Shown here: positions 1-12,305 of the stretch, in pieces
How the letters are laid out: every line of letters starts with the position of its first letter
How positions within the stretch are numbered: the stretch's first letter is position 1
Origin: JAGVPT01 sp963772165
GTDB taxonomy: Bacteria; Bacteroidota; Ignavibacteria; UBA10030; UBA8401
Assembly: GCA_963772165.1 (NCBI GenBank)
Contig: CAVYWA010000022.1
Coordinates: forward strand, 39,642 to 103,641
Length of the DNA stretch: 64,000 bases
Reading direction: 5' to 3'
Made by a program: the position numbers and the translations under genes
The notes under the pieces: generated by a model
The model's input: only the letters and a program-made list of their open reading frames with translations
What the model was told of the DNA's origin: nothing
The model's database searches: none

Positions 1-934
1 AACCGATTCCCGCAAGGAGAGAAAGGAAAAAGGAAAAAATGACAATCAATTTTCTCTGGGGTTTGTCCCTCGTTGCGGACGCCCGGCCGGTATCCATGAT
101 ATTTACGATGGGAATATTTTTTATTTCTTCTATCTTTGTGAGCTCGTACTGTCTTTTCAATTCCGTATATAACGTTGAATTAATCTGCACTTCGCGAATA
201 AATCGCTCTTGTTCCAACAATAGCTGAGGGGAATCGGCAATTCTTCTGTTGTTTTCCCGAAAGTCTTTTAACGCGTTCTCAGAGGATTCCAAGTCACCCT
301 TCACTTCTTTTAATCTTCCCTCAATCCATTTTCGCTGTTCAGAAGCATTCGTAGTACGTTTCGTTCGCACGAACAAATCAAGCTGGGAAGCAACAGCATT
401 AACGATATCCGCAGAGAGTTGGGGCTCTTTCGTCATGAGTGAAATCGAGAGAACATTTGTTTTATTATCGAGGGAAACTTCCAACTCTTCTCGCAGTGCT
501 CTAAGCATCGATTCGTACGCTAACTGCGGTTTTTCCTCCTCAATACCCCATATCTTGATAAGATTTACAGAGTCTGCGAACGAGTTTACCACATATTTTT
601 GATAGATAACATTTTTAAGGACCGCTTCGCTTTTGACAATGATGGGATAGAGCTTGGAAAGTGACGCTTCACCGCCTACATTTACCCCTGCCAATGATGC
701 AAGGTCGGAAAGACCGCCAAGCCCAGCTAATTTACTTGGATTCGTTTCGGGTAAAATGATGACGGTTGAGCTGTAATATTGAGGGAGCAGGAAGCTGATG
801 ATGACGGCTGCCACCGTCACTGACGCTGTAATAACGCCGATAAGCTTTCGAGACCCCCACAGAACCGTGAATAATTCCTCAAAATCAAAAGGAGTATGTT
901 CGCCGGCAGGTTCTATAGAACTGTTGTCTTCCAT
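1..934 (-). CDS. Wzz-type polysaccharide chain-length determinant, 3' end cut by window edge
   Basis: This inner-membrane protein would set the chain length of an exported polysaccharide. About 311 residues are visible from the ATG at 934 before the window ends. They show a short cytoplasmic N-terminus, a first membrane helix at about residues 31-50, a long periplasmic region rich in charged helices (coiled-coil-like, about 190-270), and the start of the second membrane helix at about 296-311. The segment MDTGRASATRDKPQRK just before the second helix is the usual proline-containing Wzz/GNVR junction. A weak ribosome site (AGAGGA) lies about 10 bases upstream. It follows the Wza-like gene by 87 bp on the same strand, as expected for an export operon. 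The family is clear; the polymer is unknown. Confidence 0.85.
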   Translation of the reverse strand, partial: MEDNSSIEPAGEHTPFDFEELFTVLWGSRKLIGVITASVTVAAVIISFLLPQYYSSTVIILPETNPSKLAGLGGLSDLASLAGVNVGGEASLSKLYPIIVKSEAVLKNVIYQKYVVNSFADSVNLIKIWGIEEEKPQLAYESMLRALREELEVSLDNKTNVLSISLMTKEPQLSADIVNAVASQLDLFVRTKRTTNASEQRKWIEGRLKEVKGDLESSENALKDFRENNRRIADSPQLLLEQERFIREVQINSTLYTELKRQYELTKIEEIKNIPIVNIMDTGRASATRDKPQRKLIVIFSFFLSLLAGIG

Positions 935-1021
935 GCACTACATTCCTCTTAAACCGTCTCTCGAATCACGCCGTTTTCCCAATCCATCTCACCATTCCAA
1001 TATTCCATCATTCTTTCTCGG

Positions 1022-3538
1022 CTACTTCGTTATCTGTATGATGCCAATGGTGATCGCGGCAATGCTTGCCATCACCGTCGCCCATGCGCTCAAAATTGGC
1101 AGCGTCTTGTCTTCTGTTTCAATTTTCTGGGGAACGTAGATAACGCTTCCGGGCAATATTTCCGGGTCTGGAAAAGGCCACATGCGGGGCTCCCATTTTT
1201 TGCCTCCAGGCAAAAACACAACGACCTTCCCTCCATCCGCCTCCTCCTTCATTCCACCAGCTTGCTTAATGTAATAATAGACGTTCTGACCACTATTGTA
1301 GACAACGGGAGATGGGACAAATACCTCACCTTTCACGTACACAAGGTCTTCCAAATAAGCTACATAAATTGAGTCCCCCTCCTCCACGGCAATATTATCA
1401 CGCGAAGCCGTATCCTGCATCGCTTTTCTGAAATCGATCGGGATCCAGCCCGTTGTTGCAGCTTGATTCACCGGGGTAGGGGCCGTTCGTTTCGCTCTGG
1501 ATGAATCGAGCAACGACGTGCTTGAAATCGCTACCTCGGTTGCTTTTGCAGGGGACCAACTGGGATCAATTGAATTGCGTACAAATTTCGAACCTTCAAG
1601 ATACGCACCCGGCCGAAGCCCGCCGGCACGTTTTATAATTTCGGCGAGCCGTTCGCCTTCATTTTTTATTGAGTAAACTCCGGGATAAACGACATAACCG
1701 CTTACCTTCACAATTTTTTGTTCCGCATACCGAGGGTTGGCAGGAACAAACACGAGGTCGTAGTCTTGAAGGAGAAATCTTTGGTTGCTGTTGTTATTCC
1801 AATAATCAGCCGGCATATCGACTTTGTACACTTTGCTGTAGGTCGAGAGATTCGATGAATCAATTCGCGAAATCTCCCATCCATTTGTTGTAGCATCTTC
1901 TCTCAGTCCCCCTGCCAAGACGACCAGGTCCGCGGCGGTCATGTTTTCATTGCGGGGAAAACTTCCCGGATTTCTCACAGCCCCGGAGATCGTTACTCGA
2001 TGCTCGGGGAAGAATTCGCTTTCTTTATAGATGATGACTGTATCCTCATTCTGTAAGAGGATATTATTCGCGGTATCTCCTGCCAAAGCAAGCTTTGGGC
2101 TGAACGGCATGAGCTCCCGGCGAAGGGTGGGAAGCAGACGTAATAAATTCCCTCTTTCGACAAAGCTGTTGCGTGCGAGACTATCAGCCTGCATGATGAG
2201 ATCTTTGACCCGCATCTCGGGGCGCAATTCGAATACGCCTGGCTTCTTCACGCTGCCAACAATTGTCACCCTGTTGTCGGGTAAATCGGAGATCTTAAGA
2301 ACGGTAATGATGTCGCCGTCCTGCATCACTTGCGAGCTTTTTCTAAACTCTGCAATAGATTTGAACTCATAGTCAAGATCCAACAGGTTTTTTTTATAAT
2401 TTTCGCGCTCTTCAAACGGGACAACGCGTTCAATGTGGACGCGGTTGAAGTAAGCGTCGAAGCGGAGGCCGCCGGCTAGCTCGATTGATTGGCTCAGCGT
2501 TTCACCCCCTGCGAGTTCGTAAATTCCCGGACGCACCACATTTCCTGCAATGGCCACGCGTTTCCCTGCCGGGGGAACAAACACCACATCGCCATTCTGC
2601 AATCGGGTGTCGTTCGATTTACTTCCTCTGATAATGTAGTCGTAGAGATCAAAAACAAATTGCGGCTTGCCGGAGCGGACGACCTGAACATTTCTCATCG
2701 ACCCGTTCACCGTCGGACCACCGGCAAGATAAAGGGCATGGAGTGTCGTTGACATGGATGAGAGAGGATACCCTCCGGGTTTTTCCACTTCACCAAGAAC
2801 GAAGACTTGTATCGTCCTGAGTTTTCCGATCGAAACATCCAGGAATGTAGTTGCTCCTGTTGATCCTTCTTTCAGCCCCGAATAGATTTGCGACATTCTT
2901 TTTAAGAGCCTATCGCGAAATTGCTGCAGGGTGTAACCAAAAGCACTTACGGGTCCTACATCGGGGACAAGAATATTGCCTTCCCGATTCACTGTCAGCT
3001 GATAATAGAGCTTTGTGTCTCCCCATACCGTGATCACAACCTGGTCTCCGGGTCCCATTTGATAAGATTCCGGAGTCGCTACATTCAACGCGGGTTCAAA
3101 GGTTGATGGCGGGTTTCTGAACATGTCGTAGCCAAACGGAAGCAGGTCTTCCACTCCTTTGCGCGACGTGAACCCCGGAATGACCACTCTTTTCCTTGGG
3201 ACAATTCTCTGATTCTGGGGTTGCCTGCCGGTGGCGGGCTCTGTTACCGGTGTTTCTGGCGGTTGAACACCCGTTGTGGTGTCCGACGGCTGGGTTTTCG
3301 TTGATAGATAATCTTCAAGGCTGATATTGAGCTCTGCTGCTTTGCGGACAGCCTCGTCGCGTGAAATTCCTAGCTCATTGAGCTTACGGTCGATCTCTTC
3401 AGGCGTCATATTCTGGAGGGCCGACTCGGCGGTAGTTTTCAGCTGTTCGTTGGACTGGCCGAAACCTTTCGATGTCCATGCTGCCGTTGCAAGAAGGAGA
3501 AACAAAAACGGAAAAATAAATGTATGCCGCTGCTTCAT
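1022..3538 (-). CDS. Multi-SLBB polysaccharide export protein (Wza/GumB-like outer-membrane channel)
   Basis: The 838-residue protein begins with a signal peptide (MKQRHTFIFPFLFLLLATAA, cut near FGQS) and a Pro/Thr-rich stretch around residues 80-110. A Poly_export domain at about 155-245 contains YQMGPGDQVVITVWG. It is followed by about six SLBB-like repeats, recognisable by recurring VxGxVxxPGxY and GDxVxVP motifs (for example VLGEVEKPGGYPL, IAGNVVRPGIYEL, VSGYVVYPGVYSI). The C-terminus is a predicted membrane helix. It would form the outer-membrane or periplasmic conduit for the polymer controlled by the Wzz-like neighbour. The multi-SLBB form is longer than classical Wza (about 380 aa) but common in this phylum group. 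Confidence 0.88.
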   Translation of the reverse strand: MKQRHTFIFPFLFLLLATAAWTSKGFGQSNEQLKTTAESALQNMTPEEIDRKLNELGISRDEAVRKAAELNISLEDYLSTKTQPSDTTTGVQPPETPVTEPATGRQPQNQRIVPRKRVVIPGFTSRKGVEDLLPFGYDMFRNPPSTFEPALNVATPESYQMGPGDQVVITVWGDTKLYYQLTVNREGNILVPDVGPVSAFGYTLQQFRDRLLKRMSQIYSGLKEGSTGATTFLDVSIGKLRTIQVFVLGEVEKPGGYPLSSMSTTLHALYLAGGPTVNGSMRNVQVVRSGKPQFVFDLYDYIIRGSKSNDTRLQNGDVVFVPPAGKRVAIAGNVVRPGIYELAGGETLSQSIELAGGLRFDAYFNRVHIERVVPFEERENYKKNLLDLDYEFKSIAEFRKSSQVMQDGDIITVLKISDLPDNRVTIVGSVKKPGVFELRPEMRVKDLIMQADSLARNSFVERGNLLRLLPTLRRELMPFSPKLALAGDTANNILLQNEDTVIIYKESEFFPEHRVTISGAVRNPGSFPRNENMTAADLVVLAGGLREDATTNGWEISRIDSSNLSTYSKVYKVDMPADYWNNNSNQRFLLQDYDLVFVPANPRYAEQKIVKVSGYVVYPGVYSIKNEGERLAEIIKRAGGLRPGAYLEGSKFVRNSIDPSWSPAKATEVAISSTSLLDSSRAKRTAPTPVNQAATTGWIPIDFRKAMQDTASRDNIAVEEGDSIYVAYLEDLVYVKGEVFVPSPVVYNSGQNVYYYIKQAGGMKEEADGGKVVVFLPGGKKWEPRMWPFPDPEILPGSVIYVPQKIETEDKTLPILSAWATVMASIAAITIGIIQITK

Positions 3539-3792
3539 TTTACGTTTAGTTGAAATTGACGGAAATTGACCCCATGCAAAAGCTTTGAGATGCTGACTTC
3601 TCGAAGGATAGCTATCATTTTTTCAATGACAATATATCGAGTTAAGATAAAAATTCTAAATGATTTTTCCAAGCGAATAATAATTGGTCAAAGCTTGGCC
3701 TTTCTGCAACCATGTAATAGGTCAGCCAATCATTGGAAAGTTACCGCGTTTGCAGGTGTTTCGATTTCACGGAAGGAATGAGCATCGACCGG
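3539..3792. other. Intergenic region between the export gene and the rRNA operon
   Basis: AT-rich spacer with no convincing gene. It should hold the minus-strand promoter of the export genes. A possible pair of boxes (TTGTCA, 16 bp, TATCCT) was seen but is too weak to call. Confidence 0.4.
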
Positions 3793-3828
3793 AAACAAAA
3801 ATGCCCCGTGCTTTTTGACACGGGGCAT
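3793..3828 (-). terminator. Rho-independent terminator of the rRNA operon
   Basis: Read on the minus strand, a perfect 10-bp stem (ATGCCCCGTG / CACGGGGCAT, 3801-3828) with a short A/T loop is followed by a T-rich tail (3793-3800). It lies directly after 5S rRNA, so it most likely ends the rrn transcript before the export genes. Confidence 0.9.
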
Positions 3829-3838
3829 GTAAAAATAT

Positions 3839-3956
<118 letters not shown>

Positions 3957-4125
3957 TTTAAAAATTGCAACCGAGAAGACTCCCGCCGAAAGCGGGAACG
4001 AAACCTGAGCATTCCGCTAAAACCTTCCGAAGGTTTCCGCGAAAGCGTAACAAAAACTTCATGTTGTGTTGCATCGATGTAAAACCCTTCGGAAGGTTGT
4101 TTCACCGATTTTTTTCTTTAGCGCA
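3957..4125. other. 23S-5S spacer rich in small hairpins
   Basis: The spacer contains several short palindromes, including TCCCGCCGAAAGCGGGA, AACCTTCCGAAGGTT, CGCGAAAGCG and ACCCTTCGGAAGGT. They resemble the CCCGCC/GGCGGG hairpins seen elsewhere in the window. No gene is seen; RNase processing sites are likely here. Confidence 0.6.
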
Positions 4126-4173
4126 CTTTCCAATTAAGTTTATTGATGCACAACGTTGTGTATACAATAAAAA
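4126..4173 (-). other. 23S rRNA processing stem, 3' arm
   Basis: Two blocks (4126-4151 and about 4153-4173) are complementary to 7259-7284 and 7209-7228 on the other side of 23S. The first block pairs 24 of 26 positions. This is the long stem normally cut by RNase III to release pre-23S. Confidence 0.85.
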
Positions 4174-4176
4174 ATA

Positions 4177-7200
<3,024 letters not shown>

Positions 7201-7208
7201 AAAAAATC

Positions 7209-7284
7209 TTTTATTGAACACACAACGTAGAATCCCGCCCAAAAATCTGAACGAGACGGTGCATCAATAAACTTATATGGAAAG
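7209..7284 (-). other. 23S rRNA processing stem, 5' arm
   Basis: Blocks 7209-7228 and 7259-7284 pair with 4153-4173 and 4126-4151. The unpaired 7229-7258 forms an internal loop on this side only. Confidence 0.85.
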
Positions 7285-7412
7285 TTGATCTATGAAGCTT
7301 GTTACATAATGCTTTTGGTTTCGAAAAAATCTTTGTGACGGATTTTTGTTCGCCCGCCATCCTAAGACAGCAGACAACGACTCGTCCGAATATAAAATTT
7401 TTTCTTCTCGAT

Positions 7413-7424
7413 TGTCAAAGAACA
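7413..7424 (-). promoter_or_regulatory. boxA antitermination element upstream of 23S
   Basis: The minus strand reads TGTTCTTTGACA, close to the bacterial rrn boxA (TGCTCTTTAACA in E. coli). It sits in the 16S-23S spacer just before the 23S processing stem, the usual place for a second boxA. A near-identical element lies in the 16S leader (9643-9657). Confidence 0.65.
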
Positions 7425-7434
7425 GCAAGAAATT

Positions 7435-7520
7435 TTCAAATTGCAATTTTCGATTTTTCAATCGTCAACCAATTGAAATTTGCAAATCGAAAATTGAAAA
7501 TTTCCTCGTGGAGCTAATCC
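7435..7520. repeat. Spacer duplication carrying a tRNA-Ala 3'-end fragment
   Basis: This stretch resembles 7640-7715. Both contain TTGCAAATCGAAA followed by TTGAAAATTTC and then CGTGGAGCTAA, the 3' end of the tRNA-Ala gene. After the tRNA tail here comes a small hairpin (TCCTCCTTCGGAGGA, 7518-7532). It marks a tandem duplication of the spacer that carried tRNA-Ala sequence along. Confidence 0.65.
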
Positions 7521-7540
7521 TCCTTCGGAGGATAACCTCG

Positions 7541-7615
7541 TGGAGCTAAGCGGGATCGAACCGCTAACCTCCCCGCCTAGGCGGGGCGCTCTCCAAAAAT
7601 CTGAGCAATAACTCC
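7541..7615 (-). pseudogene. tRNA-Ala-derived cloverleaf with a palindromic anticodon arm
   Basis: On the minus strand these 75 nt fold as a full cloverleaf: acceptor GGAGTTA/TAGCTCC, D stem GCTC/GAGC, variable loop AGGTT, T arm AGCGG-TTCGATC-CCGCT and discriminator A. It is clearly related to the intact tRNA-Ala at 7706-7778, but the anticodon arm is replaced by the perfect palindrome CCCCGCCTAGGCGGGG, giving a 5-bp stem and a 6-nt loop (CCTAGG). The G3-U70 pair that marks tRNA-Ala has become A3-U70, and a T-stem pair has changed on both sides so that pairing is kept. A 6-nt loop argues against normal decoding. It is either a dead copy hit by a small palindromic insertion or a tRNA-like structure kept for another reason. 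Confidence 0.7.
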
Positions 7616-7620
7616 TTAAT

Positions 7621-7633
7621 TAAACAAAGAACA
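7621..7633 (-). promoter_or_regulatory. boxA-like copy in the duplicated spacer
   Basis: The minus strand reads TGTTCTTTGTTTA. It belongs to the spacer duplication and matches the core of the other two boxA elements. Function is uncertain. Confidence 0.4.
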
Positions 7634-7705
7634 AAAAAAGAAATTTTTCGATTTTCAATTGCTTGTCAATCAAAGATTGCAAATCGAAACTTGAAAATTT
7701 CTTCG

Positions 7706-7778
7706 TGGAGCTAACCGGGATCGAACCGGTAACCTCCTGGTTGCAAACCAGGCGCTCTCCCAATTGAGCTATAGCCCC
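7706..7778 (-). tRNA. tRNA-Ala (anticodon TGC)
   Basis: The 73-nt cloverleaf starts GGGGCTATAGCTC, has anticodon loop TTTGCAA (TGC), T arm ACCGG-TTCGATC-CCGGT and the G3-U70 identity pair. CCA is not encoded. Its place between 16S and 23S, after tRNA-Ile, is typical of bacterial rrn operons. Confidence 0.97.
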
Positions 7779-7810
7779 ATAGCATCCGTGGTTTTCGCTT
7801 ACGCCAAGTG

Positions 7811-7884
<74 letters not shown>

Positions 7885-7904
7885 ATGGTCAGTTAAGGTT
7901 AAAA

Positions 7905-7945
7905 GAAAAATGTGTGCACAGCAGCAAGTGAAAAACAGTCAAGGA
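7905..7945 (-). other. 16S rRNA processing stem, 3' arm
   Basis: The plus-strand text GAAAAATGTGTGCACAGC (7905-7922), plus a weaker extension to about 7945, matches the minus strand of 9605-9648. The transcripts of the two regions therefore pair around 16S, giving the RNase III site for pre-16S. Confidence 0.8.
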
Positions 7946-7992
7946 ATATTATTCTAAGTTGATATCGTCCCATCTTTCGATGGAGACATGCT

Positions 7993-9533
<1,541 letters not shown>

Positions 9534-9604
9534 AATTCAATATCTTGAGTTATCAACTTCGAGTATGATTGATTTGGCTTATTGTATTAATTAGCCAAGG
9601 TTAA

Positions 9605-9648
9605 AACCTTGATTGTAATTGACTTAGAAGCTGTGCACACTATTTTTC
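9605..9648 (-). other. 16S rRNA processing stem, 5' arm
   Basis: The leader segment GAAAAATAGTGTGCACAGC (minus strand, 9630-9648) and the following AAGTCAATTACAATCAAGG pair with the 3' trailer at 7905-7945. It overlaps the leader boxA by a few bases. Confidence 0.8.
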
Positions 9649-9657
9649 AAAGAACAA
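9643..9657 (-). promoter_or_regulatory. boxA antitermination element in the 16S leader
   Basis: The minus strand reads TTGTTCTTTGAAAAA, a close match to rrn boxA, about 110 nt before 16S. It would bind the NusB-S10 antitermination complex. Confidence 0.65.
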
Positions 9658-9671
9658 TTTCTTGTAGAATT

Positions 9672-9697
9672 AAAAGCCCGTTTCTGAACGGGCTTTT
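9672..9697. terminator. Symmetric hairpin between pfkA and the rrn leader
   Basis: An 11-bp perfect stem (AAAAGCCCGTT / AACGGGCTTTT) with a TCTG loop works as a terminator in either direction. Read on the minus strand it could end pfkA. Its outer arm abuts the rrn -10 box (9698-9703), so the first rRNA transcript bases fall inside the hairpin. Confidence 0.7.
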
Positions 9698-9726
9698 AAT
9701 ATACGAACAAATAATCCAGATGTCAA
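9698..9726 (-). promoter_or_regulatory. rRNA operon promoter
   Basis: On the minus strand TTGACA (9721-9726) and TATATT (9698-9703) are separated by exactly 17 bp, a near-perfect housekeeping sigma promoter. Start of transcription would be near 9691. No other promoter this strong was noticed upstream of 16S. Confidence 0.75.
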
Positions 9727-9876
9727 GAAACTTTTGAATATTTTCGATAGTTTTTTAAAGATTTGTTGAATTTATAGCTCTATGCACCAAAGATGCTGGC
9801 ACTTCCCTTGGGCGGATAACCTAGGATTTTCGTCCGTTGTAGACTCTCTTCAGAAAAGTGCCCGACATCTCCATTT

Positions 9877-11037
9877 TCAATACAAGAACATCGGCTTGCC
9901 GAGCATGTTGATGACCTTCGGAAGATATTTGTCCTCATCATAGAGCTGGAGAACATCGACCCGTTTTAAACCTTTCGTCAATGTGTCGATCGGCACCGTG
10001 GTATATTTTCCTTCGCGCAATGCGACCATGTTTCCGGTTTTCTTTTTCAACACAAGATCGGTTGCGAGGTTCGCGTAACTGATCGCGACCATGCGATCAA
10101 GCGCGTCCGGCTCTCCGCTCCTCATCAAGTACGCAACTTGCTGGTAGATGATGTGGGACCCGGTGATCTTCTGAATTGCTTCGCCGGTGATCTGTCCGAT
10201 ACCTCCGAGCTTCTTGTGTCCGAACGCATCCTGTTCTCCATACTCGACGATCTTTCCTGCAATCATTTGCGCCCCTTCGGAAATCGTCATGATCGCGTAG
10301 TTGCTCGGATTGTTTTTCTTGTCTTCAACGAGGAGCTTGGCCAGTTTCTCCGGATCGAAATGAACTTCTGAGATAATCGCACGATCCACTCCCGCAAGGT
10401 ACGCAGAGATCAACGACGTCTCTCCGGAATTTCTTCCAAAGAGTTCGATCACCGCAATTCGCTCATGCGAACCGGCAGATGTTCTCAGGTTCGTGATAAA
10501 CTCAACGCTCCGCGTAACGGCAGTCGAAAAGCCGATGCAGTAGTCCGTGCCGAACACGTCGTTGTCCATCGTCTTAGGAATTGCGACAACAGGGAATCCT
10601 TCTTGATGCAAACGCACGGCATAGCTTTGCGTGTCGTCTCCGCCGATGGTGATGAGCACGTCGATCTTGAGGTGTTCGAGATTTCGCAGAATGTGCGGCG
10701 TGAAATCGGAAATCGGATCGCCGTCTTTTGGCGGACGTTTCGGATCCTGCAAAAATTTTGGAATGTCCGACCATTTCACTTTTCCGGGATTGGTCCGTGA
10801 CGTGTGAATAAACGTTCCGCCGGAACGATCGATCGTTCTTGTGTTTTGTTTCGTCAGCGGTAGCACCCACTTGTGCTGGCTTTCCTTATCGTCGGCGTTG
10901 AAGTTTAGGAGGCCGGCCCAGCCGCGGCGAAATCCGTAGACTTCTGCCCCTGCATCCGCCGCAAGGTAGACGACCGATTTGATACATGGATTCAATCCCG
11001 GCACATCGCCGCCGCCCGTTAATATTCCGATTCGCAT
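9877..11037 (-). CDS. 6-phosphofructokinase with diphosphate-type active-site signature
   Basis: The 386-residue protein phosphorylates fructose 6-phosphate at the committed step of glycolysis. It opens with IGILTGGGDVPGLN (phosphoryl-donor loop), then has GGDD at residues 132-135, PKTMDND at 154-160 and FGRNSG near 200. In ATP-dependent enzymes the two key positions are Gly (GGDG and PGTIDND). Asp and Lys here are the pair known from PPi-dependent PFKs (EC 2.7.1.90), so diphosphate may be the donor and the reaction reversible. A good ribosome site (AGGAGA) precedes the ATG. The surE gene ends 23 bp upstream, suggesting one operon. Family is certain; donor choice is inference. Confidence 0.9.
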   Translation of the reverse strand: MRIGILTGGGDVPGLNPCIKSVVYLAADAGAEVYGFRRGWAGLLNFNADDKESQHKWVLPLTKQNTRTIDRSGGTFIHTSRTNPGKVKWSDIPKFLQDPKRPPKDGDPISDFTPHILRNLEHLKIDVLITIGGDDTQSYAVRLHQEGFPVVAIPKTMDNDVFGTDYCIGFSTAVTRSVEFITNLRTSAGSHERIAVIELFGRNSGETSLISAYLAGVDRAIISEVHFDPEKLAKLLVEDKKNNPSNYAIMTISEGAQMIAGKIVEYGEQDAFGHKKLGGIGQITGEAIQKITGSHIIYQQVAYLMRSGEPDALDRMVAISYANLATDLVLKKKTGNMVALREGKYTTVPIDTLTKGLKRVDVLQLYDEDKYLPKVINMLGKPMFLY

Positions 11038-11060
11038 AGTATTCTCCTGTACGTTTTCTG

Positions 11061-11834
11061 TTAATTGAGAGAGTTAATGTCCCACTTCTTCATCGCTTCA
11101 AATGTCGCGTAGTCCGTGAGATCGTAGTGGATAGGTGTAATGGAAACTTTGTTGTTGAGCACCGCCCTTTGGTCGATATCGTCATCGTGGTCAAGTTCAA
11201 GAAGATCCCCTTTGAGCCAGAAATATTCTCTGTCGTTCGGATCTCGCCGCGATTCAAACTCATCGTTCCAAACGGATTTTCCCTGTTTCGTGATAACAAT
11301 GCCTTTGATCTCCGATGCTGCGACCGGCGGCACATTCACGTTTAAAAGTGTTCCCTTCGGCAACCCCTGTTCCATAATTTTCAAAGCCAACTTGCGGGCA
11401 AAGGCAGCGGCGTATGAAAAATCTGCTTCATCGTAGGTCGTTAGCGAAATGGCGAAAGACGGAATTCCGAGAATCGTTCCTTCAGTAGCAGCAGAGACGG
11501 TTCCTGAATAGATCACGCTGATCGCCGTATTCGAACCGTGGTTAATGCCTGAGATGACGAGGTCGGGTGGATGTGGGAGCAATGAGCGAACCGCGAGTTT
11601 TACTGCGTCCGCAGGAGTCCCCGCGACTGCATAACCGAAGAACGCACCGTGTTTCTCCACCTTCTGGACTCGCAGAGGAGAGTTCATCGTAATAGCATGT
11701 CCGACGGCACTTTGCTGTTTATCGGGAGCAACAATCACAACATCACCGATCTTTCTAATTTCCTCCGCTAATGCATTGATGCCGGGGGCGTGGATTCCAT
11801 CGTCGTTTGAAATAAGGATCAGCAATTTCTTCAT
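11061..11834 (-). CDS. surE: 5'/3'-nucleotidase SurE
   Basis: SurE is a metal-dependent nucleoside 5'/3'-monophosphate phosphatase linked to stationary-phase survival. The 257-residue protein has the N-terminal ISNDDGIHAPG motif (metal ligands D11 and D12), the QSAVGHAIT motif with Ser42, and SGINHGSNTAISVIYSGTVSAA, which carries the metal-binding Asn and loop. Length is normal (about 250). It is cotranscribed with the phosphofructokinase 23 bp downstream. Confidence 0.95.
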   Translation of the reverse strand: MKKLLILISNDDGIHAPGINALAEEIRKIGDVVIVAPDKQQSAVGHAITMNSPLRVQKVEKHGAFFGYAVAGTPADAVKLAVRSLLPHPPDLVISGINHGSNTAISVIYSGTVSAATEGTILGIPSFAISLTTYDEADFSYAAAFARKLALKIMEQGLPKGTLLNVNVPPVAASEIKGIVITKQGKSVWNDEFESRRDPNDREYFWLKGDLLELDHDDDIDQRAVLNNKVSITPIHYDLTDYATFEAMKKWDINSLN

Positions 11835-11984
11835 CGACCTGATTAAGAGAGAAAATTTTCCTTTTGAATATAGTCAAAGATGGTTTTTCTATCAAGGACT
11901 TTGCTGGCTTGGAACAAGTATAACGCGCCGCGCCACGTCCTCTTCGCCTTGACTTACCGTTAGCAATTATCTATATTAGAGGAT

Positions 11985-12057
<73 letters not shown>

Positions 12058-12062
12058 CAATG

Positions 12063-12096
12063 AAAAGGTTCTGGCTAACACCAGGACCTTTTTTAT
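12063..12096 (+). terminator. Terminator of initiator tRNA gene
   Basis: Stem AAAAGGTTCTGG / CCAGGACCTTTT with one G-T pair and a CTAACA loop, followed by a T-rich tract, starts 6 bp after the tRNA. Confidence 0.9.
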
Positions 12097-12104
12097 TTGA
12101 TGGC

Positions 12105-12246
12105 AGATTATCGGGCTCATCCCGCCGCAAGGCGGGACAGGTTCAAGTTGAAGTGCAGAGCCGAAGGCGATGCGCTGAAATCCGCCATCTTCATGGCGGA
12201 TCCTGTCTACCCCGACGTTTTGTGTCGGGGTCCCCGCTACAAGGTC
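12105..12246 (+). pseudogene. tRNA-fMet remnant split by hairpin insertions
   Basis: Pieces of the initiator tRNA recur in order: ATCGGGCTCAT (12109-12119), ACAGGTTCAAGT (12136-12147), TCCTGT (about 12199-12204) and TCCCCGCTACAA (about 12229-12240). Between them lie CCCGCCGCAAGGCGGG, a 51-nt segment containing TCCGCCATCTTCATGGCGGA, and TACCCCGACGTTTTGTGTCGGGGT, all hairpins. It cannot fold as a tRNA. It is a duplicated tRNA whose breaks coincide with short palindromes of the type scattered through this window. Confidence 0.75.
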
Positions 12247-12254
12247 TAAAGAAG

Positions 12255-12290
12255 AAATCCCTACTGTTGAAAGACGGTAGGGATTTTTCC
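12255..12290 (+). terminator. Terminator-like hairpin after the tRNA remnant
   Basis: Stem AAATCCCTAC / GTAGGGATTT with T-rich tail. The same hairpin type, also preceded by CGCTNCAAGGTCTAAA, occurs at 55444-55481; a third relative ends asnA (58531-58570). Confidence 0.75.
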
Positions 12291-12305
12291 TTTTGTGGTT
12301 TAACT

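Noticed and set aside
7541..7615. Amber-suppressor tRNA (loop contains CTA) acting on the TAG at 19487
   Set aside because: The loop has six bases and lacks the normal U33, and TAG ends other genes in this window.
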